Of a stretch of 64,000 nt of DNA, positions 35,059-43,548 are shown in pieces. Position numbers and translations under genes: made by a program. The notes under the pieces were generated by a model. The model made no database searches and had not been told where the DNA came from. It was given only the letters and a program-made list of their open reading frames with translations. Position 1 is the stretch's first letter; the number at the start of each line of letters is the position of its first letter. Source of the stretch: Flavitalea plasmicola (lineage in GTDB: Bacteria > Bacteroidota > Bacteroidia > Chitinophagales > Chitinophagaceae); contig NZ_JAUOTO010000002.1 of the NCBI RefSeq assembly GCF_030546645.1, forward strand, positions 1 to 64,000, written 5' to 3'.

Positions 35059-35105
35059 GGACTAATCGTTCCACAAAGATAGTGTTTTTCCGGAACGCTC
35101 GTTCC
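35059..35105 (-). promoter_or_regulatory. SDR promoter with two flanking TetR-type operators
   Basis: A -7 element (minus strand TATCTTTG) lies at 35074-35081. On its upstream side is a perfect inverted repeat GGAACG-CT-CGTTCC (35092-35105). On its downstream side is GGACTAATCGTTCC (35059-35072), which keeps one half-site. The two copies start 33 bases apart, about three helical turns, so two dimers could bind the same face and cover the promoter. Confidence 0.6.
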
Positions 35106-35235
35106 ATTATTATTGATTTTACCTTTCCGTGACAAATGTGCTGGTTGGGAAATATTTCAGGGCTCAGGCTGGAATTTGAGTGTACGTGATGCTTGGCAGG
35201 CTAATAGGAATGTCAGTCAAGACAACAATATTTTG

Positions 35236-37875
35236 CTATTCATAGATCGTGTTTATTATTTTTTCATTTTCGATGATGATCATACCATGCCTGTCGCTGG
35301 TGATCCCTTGGGTCAGGCGATAGGTATAGCGGGGCAGGGTGCCTTCCATTACGGTGGGCATGTATGCAAACTGAACGGGATGGTCTCCGTCGCGCAGCGC
35401 CTCCCCCACTTCTATAATATGGGTGCTGATAATAAAGAAGCAGTTCCGGTGTCTCTCGAAAGCGGTCGTGACATGCAGCGTGGCATCATATGCGTCTTTC
35501 ACATTGGTTCCCTTGAACAGCTCATCGAATATGACCACCAGGTTCCTGCCCTGGCTGACCTGTTCCGCCACCGTCTTCACCCGCAGCACTTCGGCATAAA
35601 AATGACTGTATCCCCTGTTAAGGTCATCAGCCACATTGATGGAAGAGTAAAGCCCGTCCCGTACAGAGAATACCATATCGCGGGCGGCGACCGGGAAGCC
35701 CATATGCGCCAGGTAGATAGCAATGCCAAAGGATTTCATATAAGTCGACTTGCCGGCCATATTCGCCCCTGTGAGGAATAAGACGTTACTGTCTTTCGCG
35801 GTGGAAATAGGATTGGCCACCGCATTGTCGATGGCCGGATGCCACAGCGCCGATGCCTGAATAGTGCATTGGTCTGCCGGCAGCGCTTTTGCATAGGAGA
35901 GCTCATGCTTCCTGGCCACATTGCTGACTGCAATGTGGACATCCAACTGATAAAGACAATGCAGCAGTCCCCCTACTTCTTCCCGCATCGTATGGCGCAG
36001 CAGGACATCGTACTTCGATGTCTTCATAAGGGAAAGCTCCTGCACTCCTCTTTCCTGGTGTAGCCACGCCAGTCTCCTATCCGAAAGAATGGACCTTGCT
36101 TCCTCTACGAGCGGTGTATTCACCCTGGCCACCAGGTCCTTCAGCTTATTCAAGGCGTCGATGGTAGCGATCAGGCCGGCCTGCAGCTGCGCATATCGTT
36201 CGTCTCTCAGGAAAGTTCCCATCATCTTCAAACGCAGCATATTCGCAGCAGAAGTGATGGCATTGCCGGTCATTTCGGAGCTAATGTAATTCTCCACGAC
36301 CATGAAGGGCCCGGGCTGAAACGGGAAATGCAGCGCCAGCTCCTGGAAGTAGCGGAATGACTGGCTCCGCCCGTTGATGGCCGCAGCATCGGTCATTGGG
36401 TGACGGAACATCTCCTCCAGCAGCCGCTGTCCGCCCCTGGTCTTTACCTTGTTAAAGAGGCTGTAAATGGAGTGGGGTTTGAATTTACCCAAGAGGTTCA
36501 GGTCATCCAGCGTTTGCTTATCGGCAGTAAAGCCGTCCTGCTGCTGCTGCTTTTTTATTCCCGCCCCCAGCAGGTGCAAAATCCCTTCATTCTCAATGAT
36601 CACCATACCATGGCGGTCATCGGTAATCCCATTCTCCAGCCTGTAGGTATATTCGGGACGCGTCCCGGCCATTCGGGTAGGCAGATACAGGAAGCGTATA
36701 TTGGAACAGGCTTTTTTCAATACCTCTCCGGACTCTATAATATGGGTAGAGATGACGAACAGGCTGCTCTTTTTTCCCGCGAAGGCTTTTGTAATGGCTA
36801 TCGTCGCCTCATAAGCGTCTTTCACGTTAGTACCCCTGAACAGCTCGTCAAAGACTATAAAGATGTTCTTTCCCTGCTTCAGCTCGTTCGCCATCTTTTT
36901 GACCCGCAATACCTCCGCATAAAAATGACTCGCTCCGATGCCAAGATCATCCGGGAGATTGATCGTGGTGTAGATGCCGTCCAGCACGGAGAACTCCATC
37001 TGCTTTGCCGGGACAGGAAACCCCATGTGGGCAAGGAACATCGCTATGCTCAGCGACTTCATGAAGGTGGACTTGCCCGCCATATTCGCCCCTGTCAGGA
37101 AAATGACATTGCTCTCAGGAGCAATAGTGATATCATTGGGGACTGCATCCGGTACTTGTGGATGATATACCCCCTCCACCTTTACAATATGTTCGTGACG
37201 CGGCAGCGCTTTTGGGAAGGCAAAGCACCTATCTTTACCTACCCTGGCGATGGATATGTACACATCGAGGTAATAGATGTGCCGCAGCAGTTTTTCAATG
37301 GCGTCACGGTGAAGGAAGCGAAGCAGGACATCGAGCTCCGCGATGGCTGCATGGGACAGCCGGCCTTTGCTTTCGAGCGCCGGCATCAGGGCACTGTCGG
37401 ATATGATGGCGCGGATGGCTTCCTGTTCAGTGCCGTACACGCTATTCCTGTGCTTATCCAGGGAGTTCAGAAAGGACCGAGCGCTTGCCAGTAATTGCAC
37501 CAGCGCATGAACGCCTTTGTAAATAATGGCGGTGTCGGTGTCGGCGGCAATGGCCCTGCCGATCTTTTTGGCAACGGAAAGGTGCCGGGCGGTGAGCTTC
37601 GTACGTTCATCCGTATTGGCCAGGTAGGGGTCTATAGCATCGAAGAGCCCGCTGTCGAAAGGGAAAGGAATGTCACTTTCTGCAAATAGCCGGATGATGC
37701 CGCTGCGTTTATTGATGGCTTTATCATCTGAGAGCGGGTAACGGAACAGCTCTTCCAGCACCGCTGCTCCGCCCCTGGTATAGCAGCGGTTAAAAATATG
37801 GTAGATGGAATCCGCACCGTGCCTGCCGAAGATATTGAGATCCTCCAGCGTCTGCCTGTCTGTCGTAAACAACAT
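35236..37875 (-). CDS. Tandem fusion of two MutS-like ATPases (locus A)
   Basis: 879 residues in one frame, made of two complete MutS-like units. Unit I (1 to about 437) has Walker A GANMAGKSTFMKS, then GIYTTINLPDDLGIGASHFYAEV and Walker B FDELFRGTNVKDA. Unit II (about 449-879) has GANMAGKSTYMKS, GLYSSINVADDL, SHFYAEV and FDELFKGTNVKDA. A short linker with four glutamines (443-446) joins them. Each unit has only the MutS core/lever region and the ATPase domain; the mismatch-binding and connector domains and an SMR domain are absent. It is the last gene of the locus A operon, 9 bases after the permease gene. A pseudo-heterodimer acting on DNA, or a transporter-linked ATPase, are both possible. 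Confidence 0.88.
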   Translation of the reverse strand: MLFTTDRQTLEDLNIFGRHGADSIYHIFNRCYTRGGAAVLEELFRYPLSDDKAINKRSGIIRLFAESDIPFPFDSGLFDAIDPYLANTDERTKLTARHLSVAKKIGRAIAADTDTAIIYKGVHALVQLLASARSFLNSLDKHRNSVYGTEQEAIRAIISDSALMPALESKGRLSHAAIAELDVLLRFLHRDAIEKLLRHIYYLDVYISIARVGKDRCFAFPKALPRHEHIVKVEGVYHPQVPDAVPNDITIAPESNVIFLTGANMAGKSTFMKSLSIAMFLAHMGFPVPAKQMEFSVLDGIYTTINLPDDLGIGASHFYAEVLRVKKMANELKQGKNIFIVFDELFRGTNVKDAYEATIAITKAFAGKKSSLFVISTHIIESGEVLKKACSNIRFLYLPTRMAGTRPEYTYRLENGITDDRHGMVIIENEGILHLLGAGIKKQQQQDGFTADKQTLDDLNLLGKFKPHSIYSLFNKVKTRGGQRLLEEMFRHPMTDAAAINGRSQSFRYFQELALHFPFQPGPFMVVENYISSEMTGNAITSAANMLRLKMMGTFLRDERYAQLQAGLIATIDALNKLKDLVARVNTPLVEEARSILSDRRLAWLHQERGVQELSLMKTSKYDVLLRHTMREEVGGLLHCLYQLDVHIAVSNVARKHELSYAKALPADQCTIQASALWHPAIDNAVANPISTAKDSNVLFLTGANMAGKSTYMKSFGIAIYLAHMGFPVAARDMVFSVRDGLYSSINVADDLNRGYSHFYAEVLRVKTVAEQVSQGRNLVVIFDELFKGTNVKDAYDATLHVTTAFERHRNCFFIISTHIIEVGEALRDGDHPVQFAYMPTVMEGTLPRYTYRLTQGITSDRHGMIIIENEKIINTIYE

Positions 37876-37884
37876 CTTTTTCTC

Positions 37885-40272
37885 TTATTTTCTTTTTCGC
37901 CTTATCAGCAATACGGTACCAAAGACCAGTAGGATACCGGGTACTACCCATACATAGAACGTGCGAAGCATGCCGGCTTCTTTCAAGGTCACCTTTATCC
38001 GCTTATCGAGCGCAGGATCCCTGGTGGCAAGGATGGGAAATTCACCGCCGGTCAGCCAACTGAAGATGCCGGTGCTGAACATAAAGTTGGCAGTGCCGTC
38101 TCTGCCCATTTCTTTGGTGCTGAGGAAGTCGGCGTCGCTGGTAACAATGATGTGCTGCTCTTTGTTGTTGATCTTCCGGCTGAGGCTGACGGCAGTGGTG
38201 ATGGGCCCCATTTTGTCTCCGTCTGCGGGTGAAAAGATCATCACACCCAGGTCTTTATTGCGGCCGGTGGCGGCACGGATCCGGACTTCTGCCTGGGTAC
38301 TGGCTGTCGGATCTACACGGGCCGCGACCATCAACTCAGGATCATACGGTTTGATCCTGTTCCAGACAATACCGGGTTTTGTTCTCAGCAATGACTGCAC
38401 GGTAAAGGCTCCGCTGTCTGTCCAGGTGAGACCTGCGGCGCCTGACATTGACACAGGCACGCTGTCCTCCACAAATCCGGCCAGCGGTCGGAACATATGG
38501 ACGACAGACGAATCGAGATCCTGCATCAGCAGGGTCGGCGGTTCGTATTGGGTTTCGCCTATCAGCAGGCCATCCGTCATCTGTATGCCCAGCTCCTTAA
38601 GCAGGGGATTTATCAGCGCCTGCCTCCCAGGCTCTCCACATATCAGCAGGTTCCCTCCCCGGCTGATATACTGCATCAGCCGGGTCCTGGCGGCAGCGGT
38701 CAGCTCCTGCCTGGGATCGGCCAGCACCAATGCGGAGAGGTCTTCCGGGATCTCCTCTGTTTCAAGCACCACGGTTTGCACATCAAAACCCTGGTTGACC
38801 AACGAATGACGAGCGGGGGTATGATTGGTGAGCAATTTGTAATCACGTTCGTTCAATTTATCTATGTCCCGTTCGAGATCACCGGTGATAAAGCCTACTT
38901 TTGGCATGTGGGCTTTTTGTAACCGTTTCAGCACAACGGCCACTTCCGTTTCACTGGGCCATACCTGGGAATCGTCGAAGACACGAAGCCATGCTTTTTC
39001 CCCTCTCCATTTCACCTGCATCACGTAACGGTTCGATTCCGGTCTGAGATCTATCATCTTTTGGATCTGCTTCGGTGAAAGATAGTCTTCGAGCTCCATA
39101 TCGTACTTTTTGGCATTTTGGTCGGCGATCTCTTTCAGATCTTTACCGGGATAGATCTGGAAAATCGCGGGAAAGTCCAGGGCGCTGTCGTAATAGCTGA
39201 CCGTTTTCAGCCCGATATTGTCTTTGAAACGCAGATAATTGTCCCAGCGTCCCTGGTTTTGCTTGTAAGAGTCGGGATTGCCGAGAAAATAATGCGGTTC
39301 CACGAGGTTGGCGTAGGCTGTCACTTCCATCGGATCATCACCCAGGTCTTTTATGATCTGCTGCACGCGGGGTGTGATGGTATTTGCTTTTGTGTTGGTA
39401 GCGTCGTAATAACCGATAAAGCCAGGAACGGAGGTGATGTATCCCACCAGGAATGCAATGGCCAGCACGCCTGCATATCGCAGGGCTTTCACCGTCCACG
39501 GTTTGGATTCCATACCGCCTTTCAGCCGGAGCGTGCTGAAGCTTAAGAAGATAAAGACGATCATGATAAAATACACCACATCTTTTGTGGTGACGAGCCC
39601 CCCCAGCATTTTCTGTGTGCGGCCGCTGATCGACAGGAAGTAAGTGAGCTCACGTACAAATGCTATTCGTTGCCAGAGGTCACCGATGTAGCTGAGCACG
39701 CCTATCATGATGAACGAGGCAATGGCGGCTACTACCTGGTAGGTGGTGAGTGTCGACATGAACAGGCCAATGGCAGAATAGGCGCATAGCAGCAGGTAGA
39801 AGCCCAGCATGCCCGTCATGAGCATACCTGTTTCAGGGTGCTTGATATGGATGATGCCGGATATGACATATACGCCGACGATAGCCGCCAATAAAAGGCA
39901 GTATACCATCATGGCAAGGTATTTACCCAGTATGATCTCCCGCATCTTCACGGGTGAGGAATACAGCAGCTTAATGGTACCGCTGCCGGTCTCACGGCTG
40001 ATAAGACTCATGGTGAGCAGCGGGATATACAGGTAAAGGGTCTGTATCACGGTGGGGAACAGCCCGGTAAAGCCACCGAATATCCCGCTGGTAAGCGTAT
40101 TCAAAAGGTTGATCTCCATGCCGCCCAGCTCCTGTGTGCGTGCAATGCCTTTTATAGCGCCCATATACTTCAGGCCGCACTGAATAAAGAAGACGATCAT
40201 TAAGAACCAGGCAATGGGGGAGTAGAACAGCGTTCGCAGCTCCGTCCTGGCCACTCTGAAAATTATTTTCAT
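37885..40272 (-). CDS. GldF-GldG fusion type ABC transporter permease (locus A)
   Basis: 795 residues. Residues 1-250 form an ABC-2 permease with about six membrane helices (ELRTLFYSPIAWFLMIVFF, the coupling-helix region GTIKLLYSSPVKMREIILGK, AYSAIGLFMSTLT). After another helix (about 265-285) comes a large periplasmic GldG-type domain (about 290-760), with VLADPRQELT and GGNLLICGEPGRQ. A last membrane helix ends in LLIRRKRK. In gliding bacteria GldF and GldG are separate proteins working with the ATPase GldA. The cognate ATPase gene is 28 bases upstream. What it moves is unknown. Confidence 0.88.
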   Translation of the reverse strand: MKIIFRVARTELRTLFYSPIAWFLMIVFFIQCGLKYMGAIKGIARTQELGGMEINLLNTLTSGIFGGFTGLFPTVIQTLYLYIPLLTMSLISRETGSGTIKLLYSSPVKMREIILGKYLAMMVYCLLLAAIVGVYVISGIIHIKHPETGMLMTGMLGFYLLLCAYSAIGLFMSTLTTYQVVAAIASFIMIGVLSYIGDLWQRIAFVRELTYFLSISGRTQKMLGGLVTTKDVVYFIMIVFIFLSFSTLRLKGGMESKPWTVKALRYAGVLAIAFLVGYITSVPGFIGYYDATNTKANTITPRVQQIIKDLGDDPMEVTAYANLVEPHYFLGNPDSYKQNQGRWDNYLRFKDNIGLKTVSYYDSALDFPAIFQIYPGKDLKEIADQNAKKYDMELEDYLSPKQIQKMIDLRPESNRYVMQVKWRGEKAWLRVFDDSQVWPSETEVAVVLKRLQKAHMPKVGFITGDLERDIDKLNERDYKLLTNHTPARHSLVNQGFDVQTVVLETEEIPEDLSALVLADPRQELTAAARTRLMQYISRGGNLLICGEPGRQALINPLLKELGIQMTDGLLIGETQYEPPTLLMQDLDSSVVHMFRPLAGFVEDSVPVSMSGAAGLTWTDSGAFTVQSLLRTKPGIVWNRIKPYDPELMVAARVDPTASTQAEVRIRAATGRNKDLGVMIFSPADGDKMGPITTAVSLSRKINNKEQHIIVTSDADFLSTKEMGRDGTANFMFSTGIFSWLTGGEFPILATRDPALDKRIKVTLKEAGMLRTFYVWVVPGILLVFGTVLLIRRKRK

Positions 40273-40300
40273 GAAAATTTATTTATCGGGAATGGTTGAT

Positions 40301-41221
40301 TTAATGGGAGGATAGCTGTTTGAAAATTTCATCCACCGCGGTCTTGTCCAGACTGATCTCACGCAGGCGCCAGCCATGAAGGATACTGGCAGCTACTACC
40401 CGCTCAGCAATATCCTGGTCGCCGCTGAAGTGCAGGCGCACCTGCCGTTCCGTAAGGAAGTCTACTTTGGTGATCCCCTGGATTTGCTGCAGCTCTTCTG
40501 CCGCAGGCGGATTTTCCAGGTGCAGCAGCAGGCTGTGCGGTTCCACATAATTATTAAAAGCATCCATCGTATCGGAGAATACGATACGTCCGCTCTCGAT
40601 CATTTTGATCTCTTTACAAAGAAGCTGTACTTCTGAAAGGATGTGCGAGGAAAAGACCACTACCCTGTCCTGCGCGATCTCTTTGATCAATGCCCTCACT
40701 TCGATGATCTGGTTAGGATCCAGGCCATTGGTAGGCTCATCCAGCACCACCACCCGGGGTTTATGCACAATAGCCTGCGCAATCCCCACCCGCTGCCGGT
40801 ATCCCCCGGATAAATTGCGTATCAGGCGTGTACTGTAATGATCTACCCCGCAGCGTTCTTTGGCTTCCCTGATGGCGGACCTCATTTTATCTTTGCGCAT
40901 CAGCCTCAATCCGGCACAATACTGAAGGTATTCATCCACAGTGAGGTCCATGTACAACGGTGGATTTTGAGGAAGGAACCCGATCTGTTTTTTAGCCTCC
41001 TCCGGGTGTTCCCGCATGCTGATGCCATTGATGTACACCTTTCCTTCCGTCTGGTTCAGCGCCCCGCACAGAATGTTCATAGTGGTGGACTTGCCTGCGC
41101 CATTGGAGCCCAGCAACCCCACGATACCCGCAGCATCGATCTGCATGTCGATGTCACGTATGGCCCAGGTACTGGTATACCGATGCGACAAGCCTTCTAT
41201 CCTGACAATAGGTTCTTGCAT
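40301..41221 (-). CDS. ABC transporter ATP-binding protein, GldA-like (locus A)
   Basis: 306 residues. Walker A is LLGSNGAGKST, Q-loop GFLPQNPPLY, signature LSGGYRQR, Walker B VVVLDEPTNGLDP and H-loop FSSHIL. The C-terminal 90 residues are the extension seen in GldA and related ABC-2 ATPases. It drives the GldFG fusion encoded next. A near-identical domain plan is encoded at the right edge of the window (locus B). Confidence 0.94.
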   Translation of the reverse strand: MQEPIVRIEGLSHRYTSTWAIRDIDMQIDAAGIVGLLGSNGAGKSTTMNILCGALNQTEGKVYINGISMREHPEEAKKQIGFLPQNPPLYMDLTVDEYLQYCAGLRLMRKDKMRSAIREAKERCGVDHYSTRLIRNLSGGYRQRVGIAQAIVHKPRVVVLDEPTNGLDPNQIIEVRALIKEIAQDRVVVFSSHILSEVQLLCKEIKMIESGRIVFSDTMDAFNNYVEPHSLLLHLENPPAAEELQQIQGITKVDFLTERQVRLHFSGDQDIAERVVAASILHGWRLREISLDKTAVDEIFKQLSSH

Positions 41222-41243
41222 TTTTATACTTTATGTGATTAAA

Positions 41244-42743
41244 TCAATTTCTTTCCCTGTAGGACACACTGGTGATCCTGCCGAAACCGGTCCATGAGTT
41301 TTTCTTCTGTAATGGTTTGTTTACCGGTGGCACCACATATTGTTCGAGCGTGCCGTTGCTGCCCTCAGCGCCTGCCGGATTTAGTGTACCAACCGTCAGC
41401 AGGTTGCCGAACTGCGTATATTTATCATAGAAATTCGGGTTGAAGAATTTCTGGAACGCGATATAGGTAATCTCCTCATTGCCTTTATCCAGCATCAGGA
41501 AGCTCTGTTGCAGGAACGGATCGTATTCATACAGCTTGCCGCCGACACTGTAGAAGAGGTAACCCAGCTCGGGACTCGAGGCAAAACGAGTGGCCTTATC
41601 TATATCTGTCGCGACCATCGGCTCGAAATAGTCGGCAAAGGACCAGCCCGGGTAAAAGCGCAGCAGGTAATAATTGGCCGCACCGGGGTCTTTCATTACC
41701 GCAAAGCCCAGGCCGGTAGACTGCTGATCTTCCATATATACCATGTCTTTCCCTTCGGGAAATCCAACGCCTGGTGGCATATCGACGACGCTGACGCTGC
41801 CGAATGAACCGGTGGTAAATGTGCGCTTATCCATGTTGTATGCAACAAACATATCGTCATAGCACGTCACCTGTGGGAATGCTTTGAATGGTTTCGGCTC
41901 GCCGGCATAGATATTCACCGGCACATAAGGAAATACGATGCCTTCGTATACCCGCCTGTATATATTGTTGCCTTCCGTCATGAACGTGGTAGGCATAAAG
42001 GCATACTGCAGGCTGCCGGTGAGGCTTGATGGGTTGAAGCCACCCGGCAAGCTGCCCACCATTTCATACCGGAAGTCGTCAAGTGCATCGTATCCGAAAG
42101 TCTCCGGGTCGATCCTGAAGGTGCCGTTATCCGTAACGAGATAGATCCGGTAGGTCTGCGGCGTGATACGGAAAGCCTCTGTTTCCATACAGAACACCTG
42201 TCTCGGCTTACCCTGTAGCGGAGGCTCTGAGCCCAATTGTGAGAGCACGTCAGTGATCTGTTCAAATCTATCCTCCGTCCGAAAGTAGCTGAGCATATCG
42301 AGTCTTGTTTTTCCATTTACCTCGTTCATTACCAGGTAACCTTCAAAAACCTTCGTAATGACCAGCAGTTGGGTCCTGATGTGCGCCCGTATGCCCGTCT
42401 CCATATCTGTGGCTTTAAATTGCAGGGTATATTTACCGGGAGGCACCACCAGCTTCACCCGGAGGTTCTTTTCCGTGGAAAGGACAGAATCCTTCGCGCT
42501 CAAGTCAAGCGACCATTCGTAGGTATACTGTTTCCCGGTGCCGGCGGGATCCTGCGTGCCTTTCAGCTCAGGAGCTATGGCAAGCGTTTCACCCAATAAT
42601 AAGGTATACCCATGGGCGGTATCGATGTTGGTAAAGCTTATTTCGTTGATGGCGTGGTAATTATAATTGCCCAAGTCTTTGTAACAGGATACAAAGGCGC
42701 AACAGAAGGTCATCAGCATGAAAAAGGTTGATATTTTGCGCAT
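41244..42743 (-). CDS. PKD-like family surface lipoprotein (locus A)
   Basis: 499 residues from the ATG at 42743, which starts a clean lipoprotein signal (MRKISTFFMLMTFCCAFVSC). An ATG at 42779 overlaps the previous stop by four bases and would add 12 residues; translational coupling from there is also possible. After the cysteine comes YKDLGNYNY ... INEISF, then a PKD-like strand region with GETLAIAPELKGTQDPAG and YTYEWSLD, and a propeller-like C-terminal half. This protein type regularly follows SusC, SusD and DUF4843 genes and is taken to be an accessory surface lipoprotein of the transporter. Confidence 0.82.
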   Translation of the reverse strand: MRKISTFFMLMTFCCAFVSCYKDLGNYNYHAINEISFTNIDTAHGYTLLLGETLAIAPELKGTQDPAGTGKQYTYEWSLDLSAKDSVLSTEKNLRVKLVVPPGKYTLQFKATDMETGIRAHIRTQLLVITKVFEGYLVMNEVNGKTRLDMLSYFRTEDRFEQITDVLSQLGSEPPLQGKPRQVFCMETEAFRITPQTYRIYLVTDNGTFRIDPETFGYDALDDFRYEMVGSLPGGFNPSSLTGSLQYAFMPTTFMTEGNNIYRRVYEGIVFPYVPVNIYAGEPKPFKAFPQVTCYDDMFVAYNMDKRTFTTGSFGSVSVVDMPPGVGFPEGKDMVYMEDQQSTGLGFAVMKDPGAANYYLLRFYPGWSFADYFEPMVATDIDKATRFASSPELGYLFYSVGGKLYEYDPFLQQSFLMLDKGNEEITYIAFQKFFNPNFYDKYTQFGNLLTVGTLNPAGAEGSNGTLEQYVVPPVNKPLQKKNSWTGFGRITSVSYRERN

Positions 42744-42775
42744 ACAGATCGACATTTGAATGTTAGAAGTAAAGA

Positions 42776-43531
42776 TCATTGATACCCGGCGCCCATCGTC
42801 ATCGGCGCTCCATCTTCATCATATATGATATTTCCCTGTGCTGCCTGGTCGCTGAGATAGCGCGAAGTGGAGGAAGCATAGTAAGTGGCTGCCGCCCGGC
42901 GCTGGTTATCCGGGTATACCGACCAGAAGTCGAGCGGCATCCCCAGCAGGTCGTGTATAAATCTTACTTTCTTCAGGCTGAATGTACCGAAGAAGGCGGC
43001 ATAGGAATCATTCCAGTATGGTCCTTCATCGAGGATATCGGACATAGTGATGGAAAAGGTCAGCACATCTGCGGAATCCCGGGCAACGTTATTGACTACC
43101 CTGTACTGCAGCTGTGTATTGAAGAACTCATTGGGTTGCAGGCGCAGGATCAGCTTTTTCACCCCGCTAGCCAGATCCACGGCCCGCTTGAGGTGCAGGC
43201 GCAGTGTGTCTTCCACCTTGCCGGCATGGATCACCGCCTCCGGCAGGTCATAATGGGTCCCGGCTACAGCGGTGGATGTCGGGTCGACCACGATATTACA
43301 GCGACGGTCGGTTGCGGCCGGCGGCCCTGTGACCCCCAACGGCACCAGCAGGATGGTGTCCTGCACACTGGCATCCCGGTAAGCAAAAGAAAAGTTGGTG
43401 CTGTCGACGTAGTAATTGGTGGTTATGGTGTATTTGAAATACACGTTGTCATCTATATTATAGGTGATCAGCGGATCCCTTTTGCAAGATGCGGCTGTCA
43501 GGATAATACTGATGTATAGTAATCTTTTCAT
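42776..43531 (-). CDS. DUF4843-like lipoprotein (locus A)
   Basis: 251 residues with a short lipoprotein signal (LTAASCKRDP). It has YNIDDNVYFKY near the start, a region of beta strands with VVDPTSTAVAGTHYDL, and DEGPYWNDSYAAFFGTFSLKKVRFIHD. This order, placed between SusD and a PKD-like lipoprotein, fits the DUF4843 family. Its function is unknown, but it is nearly always part of such SusCD units. Its stop overlaps an ATG of the next frame. Confidence 0.82.
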   Translation of the reverse strand: MKRLLYISIILTAASCKRDPLITYNIDDNVYFKYTITTNYYVDSTNFSFAYRDASVQDTILLVPLGVTGPPAATDRRCNIVVDPTSTAVAGTHYDLPEAVIHAGKVEDTLRLHLKRAVDLASGVKKLILRLQPNEFFNTQLQYRVVNNVARDSADVLTFSITMSDILDEGPYWNDSYAAFFGTFSLKKVRFIHDLLGMPLDFWSVYPDNQRRAAATYYASSTSRYLSDQAAQGNIIYDEDGAPMTMGAGYQ

Positions 43532-43548
43532 GATGAGCTATTTTTGTA

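Noticed and set aside
36400..37494. 364-codon plus-strand frame inside the MutS fusion
   Set aside because: It is antisense to a conserved gene, has no recognisable domain and mirrors its codon structure. The same holds for 35113-35781.
35236..37875. Ordinary DNA mismatch repair MutS
   Set aside because: Mismatch-binding and connector domains are missing, the ATPase is duplicated, and the genes lie in a transporter operon with no mutL nearby.
37961..38809. 282-codon plus-strand frame inside the GldFG gene
   Set aside because: Antisense shadow with serine- and proline-rich low-complexity translation.
35236..41221. A gliding-motility gld locus
   Set aside because: Only GldA/GldF/GldG-like parts are present, fused and linked to MutS and SusCD genes; no gldK, gldL, gldM or gldN is seen.
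42779..43519. 246-codon plus-strand frame opposite the DUF4843-like gene
   Set aside because: The minus-strand frame has a lipoprotein signal and operon spacing; the plus-strand one has neither.
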